Source of the DNA: CAZIPN01 sp964541225
GTDB lineage: Bacteria; Actinomycetota; Coriobacteriia; Anaerosomatales; JAAXUF01
NCBI GenBank assembly: GCA_964541225.1
Contig: CAZIPN010000003.1
Span: 27,753-91,752, forward strand
DNA length: 64,000 bases
Direction of reading: 5' to 3'
Shown: piece after piece, positions 35,212 through 44,961 of the stretch
Layout: each line of letters starts with the position of its first letter
How positions within the stretch are numbered: the first letter of the stretch is position 1
Position numbers and translations under genes: made by a program
The notes under the pieces: generated by a model
What the model was told of the DNA's origin: nothing
Seen by the model: only the letters and a program-made list of their open reading frames with translations
The model's database searches: none

Positions 35212-35223
35212 CTCTCTAGAGAG
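35212..35223. promoter_or_regulatory. Palindrome in cytochrome gene leader
   Basis: CTCTCTAGAGAG is a perfect 12-base palindrome about 10 bases past the -10 hexamer of the cytochrome promoter. Its position just downstream of the start point suits an operator, but no known family is recognised. Confidence 0.35.
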
Positions 35224-35232
35224 GATGACGCG

Positions 35233-35238
35233 ATTATA
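35233..35238 (-). promoter_or_regulatory. -10 element of cytochrome gene
   Basis: A perfect TATAAT on the minus strand lies about 100 bases upstream of the TTG start. The -35 region is poor, which suggests help from an activator. Confidence 0.5.
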
Positions 35239-35296
35239 TCACCGAAATAGTCTCAATATGTCGCGCATTCATGGAGAACTAGAGTGTTTCAGTCGC

Positions 35297-35335
35297 AAAA
35301 AGCTTGCCCATACGCGAACGTGCCTGAGGGCAAGC
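35297..35335 (-). terminator. Rho-independent terminator after rel and hydrolase genes
   Basis: Minus-strand GCTTGCCC pairs with GGGCAAGC across an 18-base loop and is followed by a T-run (TTTTT). It lies just past the hydrolase stop at 35354 and separates that operon from the cytochrome gene. Confidence 0.8.
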
Positions 35336-35353
35336 CTTCGTGCGAACGCGACC

Positions 35354-35992
35354 CTACGCGCGAGGAAAGAACGGATTCAGCTGCCGCTCTCGACCGATCG
35401 TCGTGTCAGGGCCATGGCCCGGATGCACGATCGTGTCGGCAGGCAGCCCGACCAGCTTGCTCGAGATCGACGTCGACAGCGCCCTTCCGTCGCCTCCGGG
35501 CAGATCGGTGCGCCCTACGCTGCCCGCGAACAGCGTGTCGCCCGAGAACAGTCGCGGCGGTGCCCCCGTGGGTTCCTCGGCGAACAGACAGATGCTGCCA
35601 GGAGTATGGCCGGGCGTGTGCAAGACCGTGAGTCGGAGCTGACCCGCCTCAAGGTGGTCGCCATCGTGCAGGAGGTGATCCGGTTGAGGTGCCGTCTCGT
35701 CAAACCCGAACATCGCCCCGCCTGTTGCAACTGGATCGCCGAGATCGGCAGAGTCATCGGCATGCGCGTACAGGGGAGCATCGGTAGCAGCCTTCAACTC
35801 CCGCACCGCACCGATATGATCGAAGTGCTTGTGCGTCAGAACGATGGCCGCGAGGCGTCGCTCCCCTACTGCGTCGAGAATGGCCGAGGCGTCGGCGGCC
35901 GGGTCCAGCACCACGGCAGGCCCTCCCACATCGTCCCTGACGATCCAGCAGTTGGCCTCAAGCGGACCCAACACGAGGCGTTGTACGAACAT
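35354..35992 (-). CDS. Metallo-beta-lactamase-fold hydrolase (glyoxalase II-like)
   Basis: A 212-residue cytoplasmic metallo-beta-lactamase-fold enzyme. The metal motif is THKHFDH near residue 53, followed by the His of HTPGHTPGS, the Asp of FSGDTLF and a final His in HPGHGPDT; this set fits the glyoxalase II-like YcbL group. It probably hydrolyses thioesters, though the substrate is unproven. Its ATG overlaps the rel stop (TGATG), so rel and this gene are translationally coupled, and a strong terminator follows. Confidence 0.9.
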   Translation of the reverse strand: MFVQRLVLGPLEANCWIVRDDVGGPAVVLDPAADASAILDAVGERRLAAIVLTHKHFDHIGAVRELKAATDAPLYAHADDSADLGDPVATGGAMFGFDETAPQPDHLLHDGDHLEAGQLRLTVLHTPGHTPGSICLFAEEPTGAPPRLFSGDTLFAGSVGRTDLPGGDGRALSTSISSKLVGLPADTIVHPGHGPDTTIGRERQLNPFFPRA

Positions 35993-38208
35993 CAGGTTTC
36001 ACTCCCGCGTTTCTGACCCGCCTCGCCGGGCATCATTCGGCGAGCCTCGAACACACCTTCAACCCCACGCATTTCGCGCAGTATGCCGTCGAGCCTCGAC
36101 AGGTCCCCTAGCTCGAACAAGAAGCGCATGTCCACAAGACCGTCCCTGTGAGTTGTGGTGGAGGACGCCAGGATGTTCACTCCCTGTTCGGCAAGTGCAG
36201 ATGTCACATCCTGCAGAAGACGCAGCCTGTCCATGGCTTCAACGAAGATCTCGACCTGGAACGTGGTGTCCTTGCCGAGATCCCACTCCACGTCGATTAT
36301 TCGCTCCGGTGAGGACAGCAGCTCACGCGCGTTTGGACAGTCCTTCCGGTGCACCGAGACCCCGCGTCCGCGGGTCACAAACCCGATGATATGGTCACCC
36401 GGAACCGGATGGCAGCAGTTCGCCAACCTGATCAGCGCGTCGTCGAGTCCCTTGACCTTGACACCCCCGGCGGCCCGCCGGCGTTTGCTGCGTGGGGCAA
36501 GCATGGGTTTGTCGAGCGTGAACTCCTCGTGAGCTGGCTCTGGCTCGACCCCCTCGCCCTCCTTGGCCATAAGCTTGAGCAGCTTCGTGCCAACATGTTT
36601 CGCCGAGACCTTGCCAGCACCTATCGCCGCGATTATGTCGTCGGCATGCGCGTAGTTCATCTCATGCGACACCGTGCCGATTGCCTTCTCGGCGGTCTTC
36701 GACCCAATGCCGAGACCGTGCTTGCGCATCACCTTCGACAGCTCATCACGACCGCGGACGAGGTCATCCTCACGAGTGACCTTGCTGAAGTAGCTGCGGA
36801 TCTTGCTCTTCGCCGATGACGTTCGGACGATGTTGAGCCAGTCGCGCGAGGGACTCGCGTTCTTGTTGGTGAGGATCTCTACGCGATCGCCCATCTGCAG
36901 TTCATAGCCGAGCGGGACGATGGCACCGTTGACCTTTGCGCCCACGCAGTGATTCCCGACCTCAGTGTGGATCGCGTAGGCAAAATCGATGGGCGTCGAG
37001 CCTCGCTTCAAGCTGATAACGTCGCCCTTCGGGGAGAAGACGAACACCTCCTCCTCGAACAGGTCGATCTTGAGCGCTTCCATGAACTCACGTGGATCCT
37101 TGAGTTCTGTCTGCCACTCCAGCATCTGGCGCAGCCATGCTAGGCGCTCATCGAAGCTGTCTTCGCCGCGAACGCCCTCTTTGTAGCGCCAGTGTGCCGC
37201 AACGCCGTACTCTGCCGTCCTGTGCATCTCCTCGCTGCGAATCTGGATCTCAAGCGGCGCGCCCGTTGGCCCTATGACCGTCGTGTGCAGTGACTGGTAC
37301 ATGTTGAACTTGGGCATCGCAACGTAGTCTTTAAACCGCCCGGGCACCGGCTTCCAGATTGAGTGCACAGTGCCCAACGCGCCGTAGCAATCCTTGACCG
37401 AATCCACCAGCACTCGCAGCGCAATGAGATCGTAGATCTCGTTGAAGTCTTTGCCTTTGCGCGTCATCTTCTGATAGACGCTGTACAAATGCTTGGGTCG
37501 GCCGGAGATTCGCGCCTGAATACCGACGGCAGCAAGCTCATCGGTGAGCTCGTCGATCACACGCTGCATGTATTCTTCGCGCGCCTGTCGGCTCTCGGCG
37601 ACCATGCGCGACACCTGATGGAACTTGTGCGGCTCGAGGTAGTAGAAAGACAGATCCTCGAGTTCCCACTTGATGCTGGAGATGCCGAGCCGATGCGCCA
37701 ACGGCGCGTAGATCTCCATCGTCTCGCGAGCCTTGTCGATCCGTCGGTCCTCAGGCAGCGCCGCGAGCGTGCGCATGTTGTGCAGCCGGTCGGCGAGCTT
37801 GATGAGGATGACGCGGATGTCTTTCGCCATGGCGATGAGCATCTTGCGCAAGTTGTTGGATTGCGCCTCGGACAGCGATTCGAACTCGATCTGCCCGAGC
37901 TTGGTGACCCCATCGACAAGTTCGGTGACCTCATCACCAAAACGCTTGCGCACCTCGTCAAGCGTCACTCCGGAATCCTCAACAACGTCATGAAGCAGCG
38001 CAGCCTTGAGCGTCGGCGTGTCCATGTGGAGTTCAGCGAGAATGAGCGCGACCTCGATGGGATGATTGACGAACGCCTCGCCGCTCTTGCGAGTTTGCCC
38101 TGCGTGGGATTGGACCGCGAAATCGTACGCGTCATCCAGACCGGTCAGATCGGCGTCAGGGTTGTACGCGAGGACCTGCGCCTCGATCTGCTCAAGAGTC
38201 GCGGACAT
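35992..38208 (-). CDS. rel: Bifunctional (p)ppGpp synthetase/hydrolase Rel
   Basis: Rel/SpoT homologue of 738 residues. The HD hydrolase domain has HDVVEDSGV near residue 70 and LADRLHNMRTL. The synthetase domain has RISGRPKHLYSVYQKM and YDLIALRVLV at about 235-270. A TGS domain (VFVFSPKGDVISLKRGSTPIDFAY) and a C-terminal ACT domain follow. It makes and degrades (p)ppGpp in the stringent response. ATG at 38208 is preceded by AAGGG. As in other Gram-positive bacteria it lies between recJ and hisS, although here the usual neighbour apt is absent. Confidence 0.96.
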   Translation of the reverse strand: MSATLEQIEAQVLAYNPDADLTGLDDAYDFAVQSHAGQTRKSGEAFVNHPIEVALILAELHMDTPTLKAALLHDVVEDSGVTLDEVRKRFGDEVTELVDGVTKLGQIEFESLSEAQSNNLRKMLIAMAKDIRVILIKLADRLHNMRTLAALPEDRRIDKARETMEIYAPLAHRLGISSIKWELEDLSFYYLEPHKFHQVSRMVAESRQAREEYMQRVIDELTDELAAVGIQARISGRPKHLYSVYQKMTRKGKDFNEIYDLIALRVLVDSVKDCYGALGTVHSIWKPVPGRFKDYVAMPKFNMYQSLHTTVIGPTGAPLEIQIRSEEMHRTAEYGVAAHWRYKEGVRGEDSFDERLAWLRQMLEWQTELKDPREFMEALKIDLFEEEVFVFSPKGDVISLKRGSTPIDFAYAIHTEVGNHCVGAKVNGAIVPLGYELQMGDRVEILTNKNASPSRDWLNIVRTSSAKSKIRSYFSKVTREDDLVRGRDELSKVMRKHGLGIGSKTAEKAIGTVSHEMNYAHADDIIAAIGAGKVSAKHVGTKLLKLMAKEGEGVEPEPAHEEFTLDKPMLAPRSKRRRAAGGVKVKGLDDALIRLANCCHPVPGDHIIGFVTRGRGVSVHRKDCPNARELLSSPERIIDVEWDLGKDTTFQVEIFVEAMDRLRLLQDVTSALAEQGVNILASSTTTHRDGLVDMRFLFELGDLSRLDGILREMRGVEGVFEARRMMPGEAGQKRGSET

Positions 38209-38262
38209 TGGTACCCTTCGGATGCAAGGTGGAGCTAGGGGCTAGGACAGCACAGGAAACCG

Positions 38263-41115
38263 TCATTCACACACAACAGTGTACGTGACGGTCGTGGCAT
38301 ACGTCCCAGGATCGAAGGCCCACGGCGGTGTCAACACGAAATCGAATCGATAGTCGTGCTCCCACACATGGCCATCGCCTGCCGAGGTGTCTAGCTTGTA
38401 CGGCGCGACCGTGAACGGCTGTTCCGACTGCACTATCCACCCGCTTGTGCTGTACGTGAGCGTGTCGACTGGCATCGTCGGGGTGACCGAGCCGGAATCG
38501 GTGTTCGTGAAGTCCTCGGCACTGCACCACAGGTCATAGGTCAAGTCGCCAACACCGCCGACCAGAACCGTCGTCGCGCTCGCCACCGTCGACGACTCGC
38601 CAGGATTGATTGCCCCCATGTAGACGGTATCCGCGGACAAGGACATCCATAGCGCGGCGTCTGGCGTCGTACCAACAACGGTGACACTGTGTGCCGAGGT
38701 AAGACCCGCGTGGTTGTAGGCCACGATGTAGTACGAGTAGCTGGTTCCTGGCGTCAGGCTTGTGTCCGTGTATGCAAGCGCTGTGGTGGTTGTCACCAAC
38801 GATCCATCGCGATACACCGCATAGTAGGAGACGCCAGACTGAGCATCAGTCGATGGCGCCCACGAGACCTCTATGCTCGTGGTGCTCACTGCGCTCGCGC
38901 CAACCGACGTGGGAATCGACGGCGGTGTCGTGTCGAGCTGCAGGATGGCCGTTTGCGCTGTCTCGATGTGCCCGACATTGTCGACCGAGTAGAAATTGAG
39001 CGTGTGAGTGCCATCGACCCCTGGGGGGAACGGCGCAGTGTAGTTGGCCCACGGGCTGCCGTCGTATCGGTACCTCGTGTAGGCGACACCTGAGCCGGCA
39101 TCCGTCGCGGTGATGCTTATGCTCGGCAGCGAACTCGTCCATCCGACCGGGATGTTGCATGTGCTGATGGGCGGGAAGCTCTCAATGAGGAACGGTCCTA
39201 TGCTCGTAGCAGTTGGGTTCCAGTTGTCGCGCCCGTCGACCGCTCGGACGTTGAAGTACCAATGGCCATCGCCTGGCGCGGCGGACGTGCTGTTGGGTGT
39301 AGGGACGACACCAACGATCGAGATCTCGTCCCAGTCGACGTACTCCGTCCACCCCCGCACATTCGCTCCGAAGCGAACCATGTAGGCGCTGCTCAAGTTC
39401 GGCAGGGCGACGCTGTGCTGCGTCCAGTTCTGCGCAGGGGGTCTTCCCGATACGTAATACAGGTCGGTCCACGTTGCTCCACCGTCAGTCGAATAGCTCA
39501 CCGACTCGAAGTTGGCGTTGCGATTGAATGCACTGTGACTGTCCCACCACGTCAGCGTCGCGGACTGGAAGGCGGACAGGTCATACGTCTTGTAGAAGTA
39601 GTCCTCTCGGTACGTGTTGCTGTTGGCCCACACCTCGGCGGCGTTTGGAGCAAGGTGATAGCGTCCTGCGGCGCCGGTGATGCGCAGGAAGCCGTCGTTC
39701 GAAGCCGGCTCCGTCCAGTCCGCCGGGAACGAGGCGCCGTCAAACGCCTGGTTCTCCTCGGTCACCGAAGCGGTGACGCCCGGTGTGTAGGTGACCGTGT
39801 CGGTGGCGGTGTCTGGCAGCCCCGGCGCGTCTCTCGTCCAGCTGAAGCTGTACCCGGCGAGGCCACTCCCGGCATCAGTGGAGACACTCCATGCCGCTGT
39901 CATGGTTGCAACGCCAGACCATACATTCGGTACATGAGTTGGCGACCACGCCCATGGCTGAGTGGGAGGCGTCGTGTCAACGACCGTGATCGTCTGCGTT
40001 GCCACCGTTGTCGCACCGTCGTCGTCAGTCGCCGTCCAAGTGACCTCAGTGCTGCCAAACGGCAGCAGACTCCCGGCGACGGGGTTCCGCGTGAACGAGA
40101 CGACCGTGCCGTCGCCGTCGGTGGCCTGCGCGTCCGTGGCGCCGCTGTAGCCTGTGTAGCCGGTGGTCGAGTTGGCTTCGAGAGTCTTCGTCGTGAAGTC
40201 CAAACTGATAGTGGGTGGCACGTTCACAACCGTGCCGTTGCGCACTTGCCATATGTAGCGCCCGAGGACGCCACCCGAGTCCAAGGAGTTCTGAATGAGC
40301 GATGTCGAAGAACTAGAAGAATCGAGAAGGGCACTCGGGCCACCCATCGGTGCGAGGGAGCCGGCCAGTTCGTAGGACCCGTCGGCGCCCTGCGCAGTCG
40401 ACCAGCCGACAACGGCACGACCAGGCTGCCCACCGGTCGCAGTCCCCGTGTCCCAATTGATGGTGTTGTAGTTGAACATGATGTCGAAGTTGCCGGCCCC
40501 CGTGTCCGAGCGGTCAACAAGCACCATCTGAAACGAGTTCGTGTTCGCTGACGCCCACCCGTTGTTGTACGACATCACGTCAATCCAGTTGACGATGAAG
40601 CAGTTGTGTCCCTCGAACGTTGGTGGAGTCGCCGTCCCGCTGTAGGTGAGCTGGCCAGAACCACCGTTGCTCGTATCCACATCGGCGAAGAAGGGCGCGA
40701 TGATTGGCAGATACGGCCGCGGCCACGCGTAGTACCGCGTGGTGGTCAGGTCGTGCGACTGGTAGGTTTCCGGATAGTTCGAGTCGCAATATGGATCCAC
40801 GAACGTACAGTTGCCGTTCATGTTGATGTAGATCTGGCTGTAGGGCGTCCCCAGCCAGTTCATTGCGAACGGCAGATTGACGACTAGGTTGTTCGAGTCA
40901 TCTCCACGGGCGACCGTGTTGTCTGCGTAGTGTGTCGGCGTGATGATCGCATCCGCATCCGCGAACGCCGAAACCGGCGAGACAGCGCACCAGGTCAGAA
41001 GAACCAGGAACGCCAACAAGCCCACGAGTACCCGTCCTCGCGGGCTGGCGGCAGGCCTAGACGCTTGCACGCCCAGAACCGGCCCTTCTCTAATGCTGGC
41101 TCTGCGCTCCTTCAT
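38263..41115 (-). CDS. Secreted nidogen-like multidomain protein
   Basis: A 950-residue exported protein. The signal peptide ends near FADA at residue 55. A nidogen-like domain at about 60-290 has IYINMNGNCTFVDPY and IIAPFFADVDTS. An HYR-like repeat (VSFTRNPVAGSLLPFGSTEVTWTATDDDG), a jelly-roll-like segment (STDGGATWTDLYYVSG), a YRYDG...LNFYSVDNVGH module, a fibronectin III domain (VSWAPSTDAQSGVSYYAVYRDG) and a final beta-sandwich follow. No sortase motif or C-terminal helix is seen. ATG at 41115 has GGAG eight bases upstream. It may be an adhesin or matrix protein; this is inference from domains. Confidence 0.85.
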   Translation of the reverse strand: MKERRASIREGPVLGVQASRPAASPRGRVLVGLLAFLVLLTWCAVSPVSAFADADAIITPTHYADNTVARGDDSNNLVVNLPFAMNWLGTPYSQIYINMNGNCTFVDPYCDSNYPETYQSHDLTTTRYYAWPRPYLPIIAPFFADVDTSNGGSGQLTYSGTATPPTFEGHNCFIVNWIDVMSYNNGWASANTNSFQMVLVDRSDTGAGNFDIMFNYNTINWDTGTATGGQPGRAVVGWSTAQGADGSYELAGSLAPMGGPSALLDSSSSSTSLIQNSLDSGGVLGRYIWQVRNGTVVNVPPTISLDFTTKTLEANSTTGYTGYSGATDAQATDGDGTVVSFTRNPVAGSLLPFGSTEVTWTATDDDGATTVATQTITVVDTTPPTQPWAWSPTHVPNVWSGVATMTAAWSVSTDAGSGLAGYSFSWTRDAPGLPDTATDTVTYTPGVTASVTEENQAFDGASFPADWTEPASNDGFLRITGAAGRYHLAPNAAEVWANSNTYREDYFYKTYDLSAFQSATLTWWDSHSAFNRNANFESVSYSTDGGATWTDLYYVSGRPPAQNWTQHSVALPNLSSAYMVRFGANVRGWTEYVDWDEISIVGVVPTPNSTSAAPGDGHWYFNVRAVDGRDNWNPTATSIGPFLIESFPPISTCNIPVGWTSSLPSISITATDAGSGVAYTRYRYDGSPWANYTAPFPPGVDGTHTLNFYSVDNVGHIETAQTAILQLDTTPPSIPTSVGASAVSTTSIEVSWAPSTDAQSGVSYYAVYRDGSLVTTTTALAYTDTSLTPGTSYSYYIVAYNHAGLTSAHSVTVVGTTPDAALWMSLSADTVYMGAINPGESSTVASATTVLVGGVGDLTYDLWCSAEDFTNTDSGSVTPTMPVDTLTYSTSGWIVQSEQPFTVAPYKLDTSAGDGHVWEHDYRFDFVLTPPWAFDPGTYATTVTYTVVCE

Positions 41116-41261
41116 GTGCGTTTCTCCGTCCGGCACAACGGCGTCACGTCGCGTGTTCGTGTCACCAAGCACCGGGGTCCGGCGGATAACGCTTGTCCAC
41201 CTAAGAATCGGCCGAAATCGATACCTCCTGAAGGTCGGGGCGCTTCCCGTGCACTTCAACA

Positions 41262-44200
41262 TCAGACGGCTGGGAGGATCGGGCGGTTGAATCGGGCAAG
41301 CAGCTCATCGGCCTCGGCTGACAGAACCCAAGCCTTGAACCCCCGGAACTCCGCTATCTCATCCTTGCCTTCAGCGTATCGAAGGCTCTCGTCGAGGTTC
41401 ACTTTCTGTTCGCTGGGCGTAAACGAGAGTCTCCGGTAGGAGCCGTGCCCTTCTCCAGCGACGAATCCCAGGTCACGCAGTATGCCGAGTGCCGAAGAGA
41501 CCCCTCTCTCGTCGAGTTGGCAACTCCGCCGAACTCGCTTGCAGCGCTCGGCGAGTTCGGCGTTTGTGATCTCGAACAGGCGCCCCTCAGCTGCTGCGAC
41601 ATCGCGCAGCACGACGTAGAGCGCCGCCATGTCGTCGCGCTCGGGCGCCAGCGAGGACAAGATCGACTCGTTGATGCGCGCGTCCTTCCCACCGAAAAGC
41701 AAATGAATTCGCGCGACCGCACCGTCTCGGCCAGCTCGGCCGGACATCTGATTGAACTCGACACTGCTAAACGGCATGTGAAAGAGCACGACGTTGCGAA
41801 TGTCGGGGACATTGACGCCCTCGCCAAACGCGCTCGTCGCGATGATTACGCTGATCTCGCCCGCACGAAAAGCCCTCTCCACCGCATGGCGCATCGACCG
41901 ACCCATACCGCCGTTGTAAAACGCTGTACGCATCGCAAGGTGCGGAACATGCTTGCGAAGTCGCCGTGCGAGTCGAACGGTCTGTTCGCGGGAGTTCACA
42001 TAGACAACCGTCTTCTCTCCACGCGAGACGATCTCCTCGACGTACGCTTCTCGGTTCGCGACATCTCTGCGATCCTCGACCACCAGATTCTCTCGCACGG
42101 TCGGATCGAGAACGACCGCCGATATCTTCAATGAGGATCGGATCGCCTGCGCCGCAGCATCGTCCGCAGTCGCCGTGACGGCGAGAACCGTCGGGTTGCC
42201 CAGGGGCTCGAGTGTCTCGCCCAGTCGAGCGTACGCGGGCCGGTTGCCTGCGCGCGACAATCCTACGTGATGCGCCTCATCGATCACGAGGAAACCGACT
42301 CTCCCAGACTCGGCAAAACGCCCCGCGTAGAGGTGCAAGAACTCTGGCGTCGTGAGCGCGACGTCTAGAGTACCGTCACGCAAGTCGGCAAATGCTTGAT
42401 CGCGTTCCGCTTGGCTGGATTCGCCGGTAATCGTCCGAACGGTGAGGCCGACCTCGGCGAAATCCTCCTCAAGGTGGTGCGCCTGGTCCGACACGAGTGC
42501 TCGCAACGGGTACACGAAGACACTTGCCCGCGCATGACGCAGCGCGATGCGAGCCGCGTGAAGATGGAAGATCAGTGACTTGCCGCGCCCCGTAGCCATG
42601 ACGGTCAGCGTGGACTCGCCAGCTGCAAGATGGGAAAGCGCTTGCGTCTGCGCGACGTGGAGGCTCCGCTCACCAAGGAAGCAGCGCACGAGTTCGGCAT
42701 CAAGCGCCGCAGCGTCTAGCGCTGCAAGTTCCGCCCGCCGTCTCGCCCGCACGGCAGCACGCTCATCTTGAGTGTCGGCGGTGTCTCGACGGGTGAGAAG
42801 AACGTTGACCCCCAAAGACTGCCCGTCCGCTCCTCCTGTGACCTCCGTGACCTCAACGTCGTAGCCAACACCAGCGTCGATGGTCGGAGCGAGTGCCGCC
42901 GCCAGACGACGGTTCAGAAAGCCAACTTGATCCCCTTGGGGATCAAAGAGGGCACACGCGTTGGTGTCGAATTGGTTCTCTGGTTGCCGTTCGAGTCGAA
43001 GTGGCGTTCCTGCCGAGACACGCACAAGCACCTCTTGACGGCCTTCGAACGTCACACCAGCGAGCTTGGTGTGAAATGATGGCGCGTCGCCGATACCTGC
43101 GTACTCTTCGCGCGCCAGGATTTCATCGGCACGCGAGAACAGATCTTCGATCAGGTCGTGAGCTGGCGCGTCTTCTGAGGGCTCGTGCGCCACCGCATCC
43201 TCAATCCGCATCTGCACACGCCTGCGTCCACGCCACTCATCGACCGAGACGGAAAATGCCAAGTCCACCGCCGCCTCGTGTCCAGCCATCCGATCAATCT
43301 CGGGACACCGAAACGCAATGGCTTGCACGCTGACCGCCCCATCAAAGGCGGTGAACCTCAGGTGGTTCGCCAGCTTGCCGACGCGCTGTCGACCGTTCAT
43401 GAAGACTCCGCCGACGGCAAGAACTGGTCGGCGATTGCCATGCCCGAACGGCTCCAGTTGGGAGAGTTCTGTCGCCATCTCCACGCCGATGTCCGAGAGA
43501 TCAACAAGCGCATCGACGCTGCGCTCGACGCGGAACTGCTCGGCAGGTAGCGCATCGAGATGCTTGAGAAGATGTTCGGTGAACCGGTCGAGGTTCTCGG
43601 CAGGTAGCGCACAACCGACGGCTGCGGCATGCCCGCCAAAACGCGTAAGTACATCCGAGCAGGACTCAAGCGCCCGGAAGAGATCAACGCTGCCCACAGA
43701 CCTCCCGCTGCCTGAGGCGACCCCGTCATCGATGGCAAAGAGCAGCACCGGAACCTTGAACCGCGCTGCCAGCCGAGATGCCACAATGCCCTTCACACCC
43801 TCGTGCCAGCCTTCTCCGGCCAGAACCAGCGCGCGCTGGCCGGAGTAGATACGGTCAGCCATGGCAGAAGCCGCCTCGCTCAGGTCAGCTTCCGTGGCCT
43901 GTCGTGTGCGATTGAGTTCATCGAGCGACCTGGAGAGCGACTCGGCGAGGACCGGATCATCCGTGAGCAGCAAGTCCAACGCGACCTGAGGATCAGCCAT
44001 GCGACCAGCGGCGTTCATCCGGGGCGCGAGCGCGAAAGCCACTGAGTCCGTGGTGAATGAGTCCAGAGCGGTACCGGCCACTGCCGCCAATGCGGCGATC
44101 GCCACTCTTGGTTGCATGCGCATGCGCGCCACCCCGTCGGCAACCAATGCGCGATTCTCAGATGTCAGCGGGACTATGTCAGCGACGGTACCGAGCGTCG

Positions 44201-44888
44201 CCAGATCCGTTAGATCTCGCCACACCTCGGGAAAACCAAGCCGCTCGCCTACAGCCTGTACGAGTTTGAGCGCGACACCAGCGCCTGCCAAGTCAGCAGA
44301 CCCGCACGACGAGTCATCGAGTTTGGGATCGGCCACGGGTACGCCCGTTGGCAGCCGATCACCAGGTTCGTGATGGTCGGTTACCACAGTACGGACGCCC
44401 TTATCGGCTAAGAGCGCAATTTCGTCGGCCGCTGAGATACCGCAGTCGACGGTGACGAGCAGATTCGGTCGCAGGGGCATGATCCGCTCTATCGCCGCAG
44501 CTGAAAGACCGTAGCCCTCGGTGAACCGGTGTGGAACCACCGCGGTTACCCGCGCGCCCATGGCTTGAAGGCCACGGGTGGCAACGGCCGCCGAGGATAT
44601 GCCGTCGAGGTCAAAATCGCCAAACACGACGATATGTTCGCCGGCACGAACAGCCTCGGCAACAACTTCAGTAGCAGCGGCCATGCCAGGAATGCGCGTC
44701 GGATCGAGCCAATCGCGCTCCAGGCTCGGCGAGAAGAAGCGCTCAACCGCGTCCGGAGTGGCAATACCGCGTCCAACCAAGATGCGCGACGTTATGGCAG
44801 AGACGCCGGTCTGAGCACGTATTCTCTCAACAAGCGCTTCATCCGCAGCGACGAGTGACCATGGGTTCTCTGGCAGCAGTCTTGTCAT
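41262..44888 (-). CDS. recJ: RecJ exonuclease-HIRAN-RecQ-like helicase fusion
   Basis: A 1208-residue fusion. Residues 1-570 are a complete RecJ single-strand 5'-3' exonuclease: motif I FGDFDLDG (90-96), VDCG, DHH (171-173), MNAAGRMADP and GGH (418-420), then the OB fold. Residues 604-685 match a HIRAN domain (FHTKLAGVTFEGRQEVLVRV, QPENQFDTNACALF). Residues 735-1100 form a RecQ-like helicase: Walker A ATGRGKS, DEAH box and QMSGRAGRDG. The start at ATG 44888 has no ribosome-binding site, but TACTAT lies six bases upstream, so the message may be leaderless. It probably unwinds and degrades one strand in repair. Confidence 0.92.
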   Translation of the reverse strand: MTRLLPENPWSLVAADEALVERIRAQTGVSAITSRILVGRGIATPDAVERFFSPSLERDWLDPTRIPGMAAATEVVAEAVRAGEHIVVFGDFDLDGISSAAVATRGLQAMGARVTAVVPHRFTEGYGLSAAAIERIMPLRPNLLVTVDCGISAADEIALLADKGVRTVVTDHHEPGDRLPTGVPVADPKLDDSSCGSADLAGAGVALKLVQAVGERLGFPEVWRDLTDLATLGTVADIVPLTSENRALVADGVARMRMQPRVAIAALAAVAGTALDSFTTDSVAFALAPRMNAAGRMADPQVALDLLLTDDPVLAESLSRSLDELNRTRQATEADLSEAASAMADRIYSGQRALVLAGEGWHEGVKGIVASRLAARFKVPVLLFAIDDGVASGSGRSVGSVDLFRALESCSDVLTRFGGHAAAVGCALPAENLDRFTEHLLKHLDALPAEQFRVERSVDALVDLSDIGVEMATELSQLEPFGHGNRRPVLAVGGVFMNGRQRVGKLANHLRFTAFDGAVSVQAIAFRCPEIDRMAGHEAAVDLAFSVSVDEWRGRRRVQMRIEDAVAHEPSEDAPAHDLIEDLFSRADEILAREEYAGIGDAPSFHTKLAGVTFEGRQEVLVRVSAGTPLRLERQPENQFDTNACALFDPQGDQVGFLNRRLAAALAPTIDAGVGYDVEVTEVTGGADGQSLGVNVLLTRRDTADTQDERAAVRARRRAELAALDAAALDAELVRCFLGERSLHVAQTQALSHLAAGESTLTVMATGRGKSLIFHLHAARIALRHARASVFVYPLRALVSDQAHHLEEDFAEVGLTVRTITGESSQAERDQAFADLRDGTLDVALTTPEFLHLYAGRFAESGRVGFLVIDEAHHVGLSRAGNRPAYARLGETLEPLGNPTVLAVTATADDAAAQAIRSSLKISAVVLDPTVRENLVVEDRRDVANREAYVEEIVSRGEKTVVYVNSREQTVRLARRLRKHVPHLAMRTAFYNGGMGRSMRHAVERAFRAGEISVIIATSAFGEGVNVPDIRNVVLFHMPFSSVEFNQMSGRAGRDGAVARIHLLFGGKDARINESILSSLAPERDDMAALYVVLRDVAAAEGRLFEITNAELAERCKRVRRSCQLDERGVSSALGILRDLGFVAGEGHGSYRRLSFTPSEQKVNLDESLRYAEGKDEIAEFRGFKAWVLSAEADELLARFNRPILPAV

Positions 44889-44906
44889 GGATGCATAGTA
44901 GCCGAG

Positions 44907-44932
44907 GGGGCTGACACAAGAGTGCCAGCCCC
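44907..44932 (-). terminator. Hairpin terminator after secF
   Basis: GGGGCTG pairs with CAGCCCC across a 12-base loop, about 30 bases past the secF stop. No clear T-run follows. It overlaps the region where a recJ promoter -35 would be expected. Confidence 0.55.
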
Positions 44933-44961
44933 GCAGGACGCTTCCGCTGCGGGCACGTCGC

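Noticed and set aside
35134..35250. c-di-GMP (GEMM) riboswitch upstream of the cytochrome
   Set aside because: I looked for the conserved CACGCAAAGGC/GGCAAACC-type core in the leader and did not see it; a covariance search would settle this.
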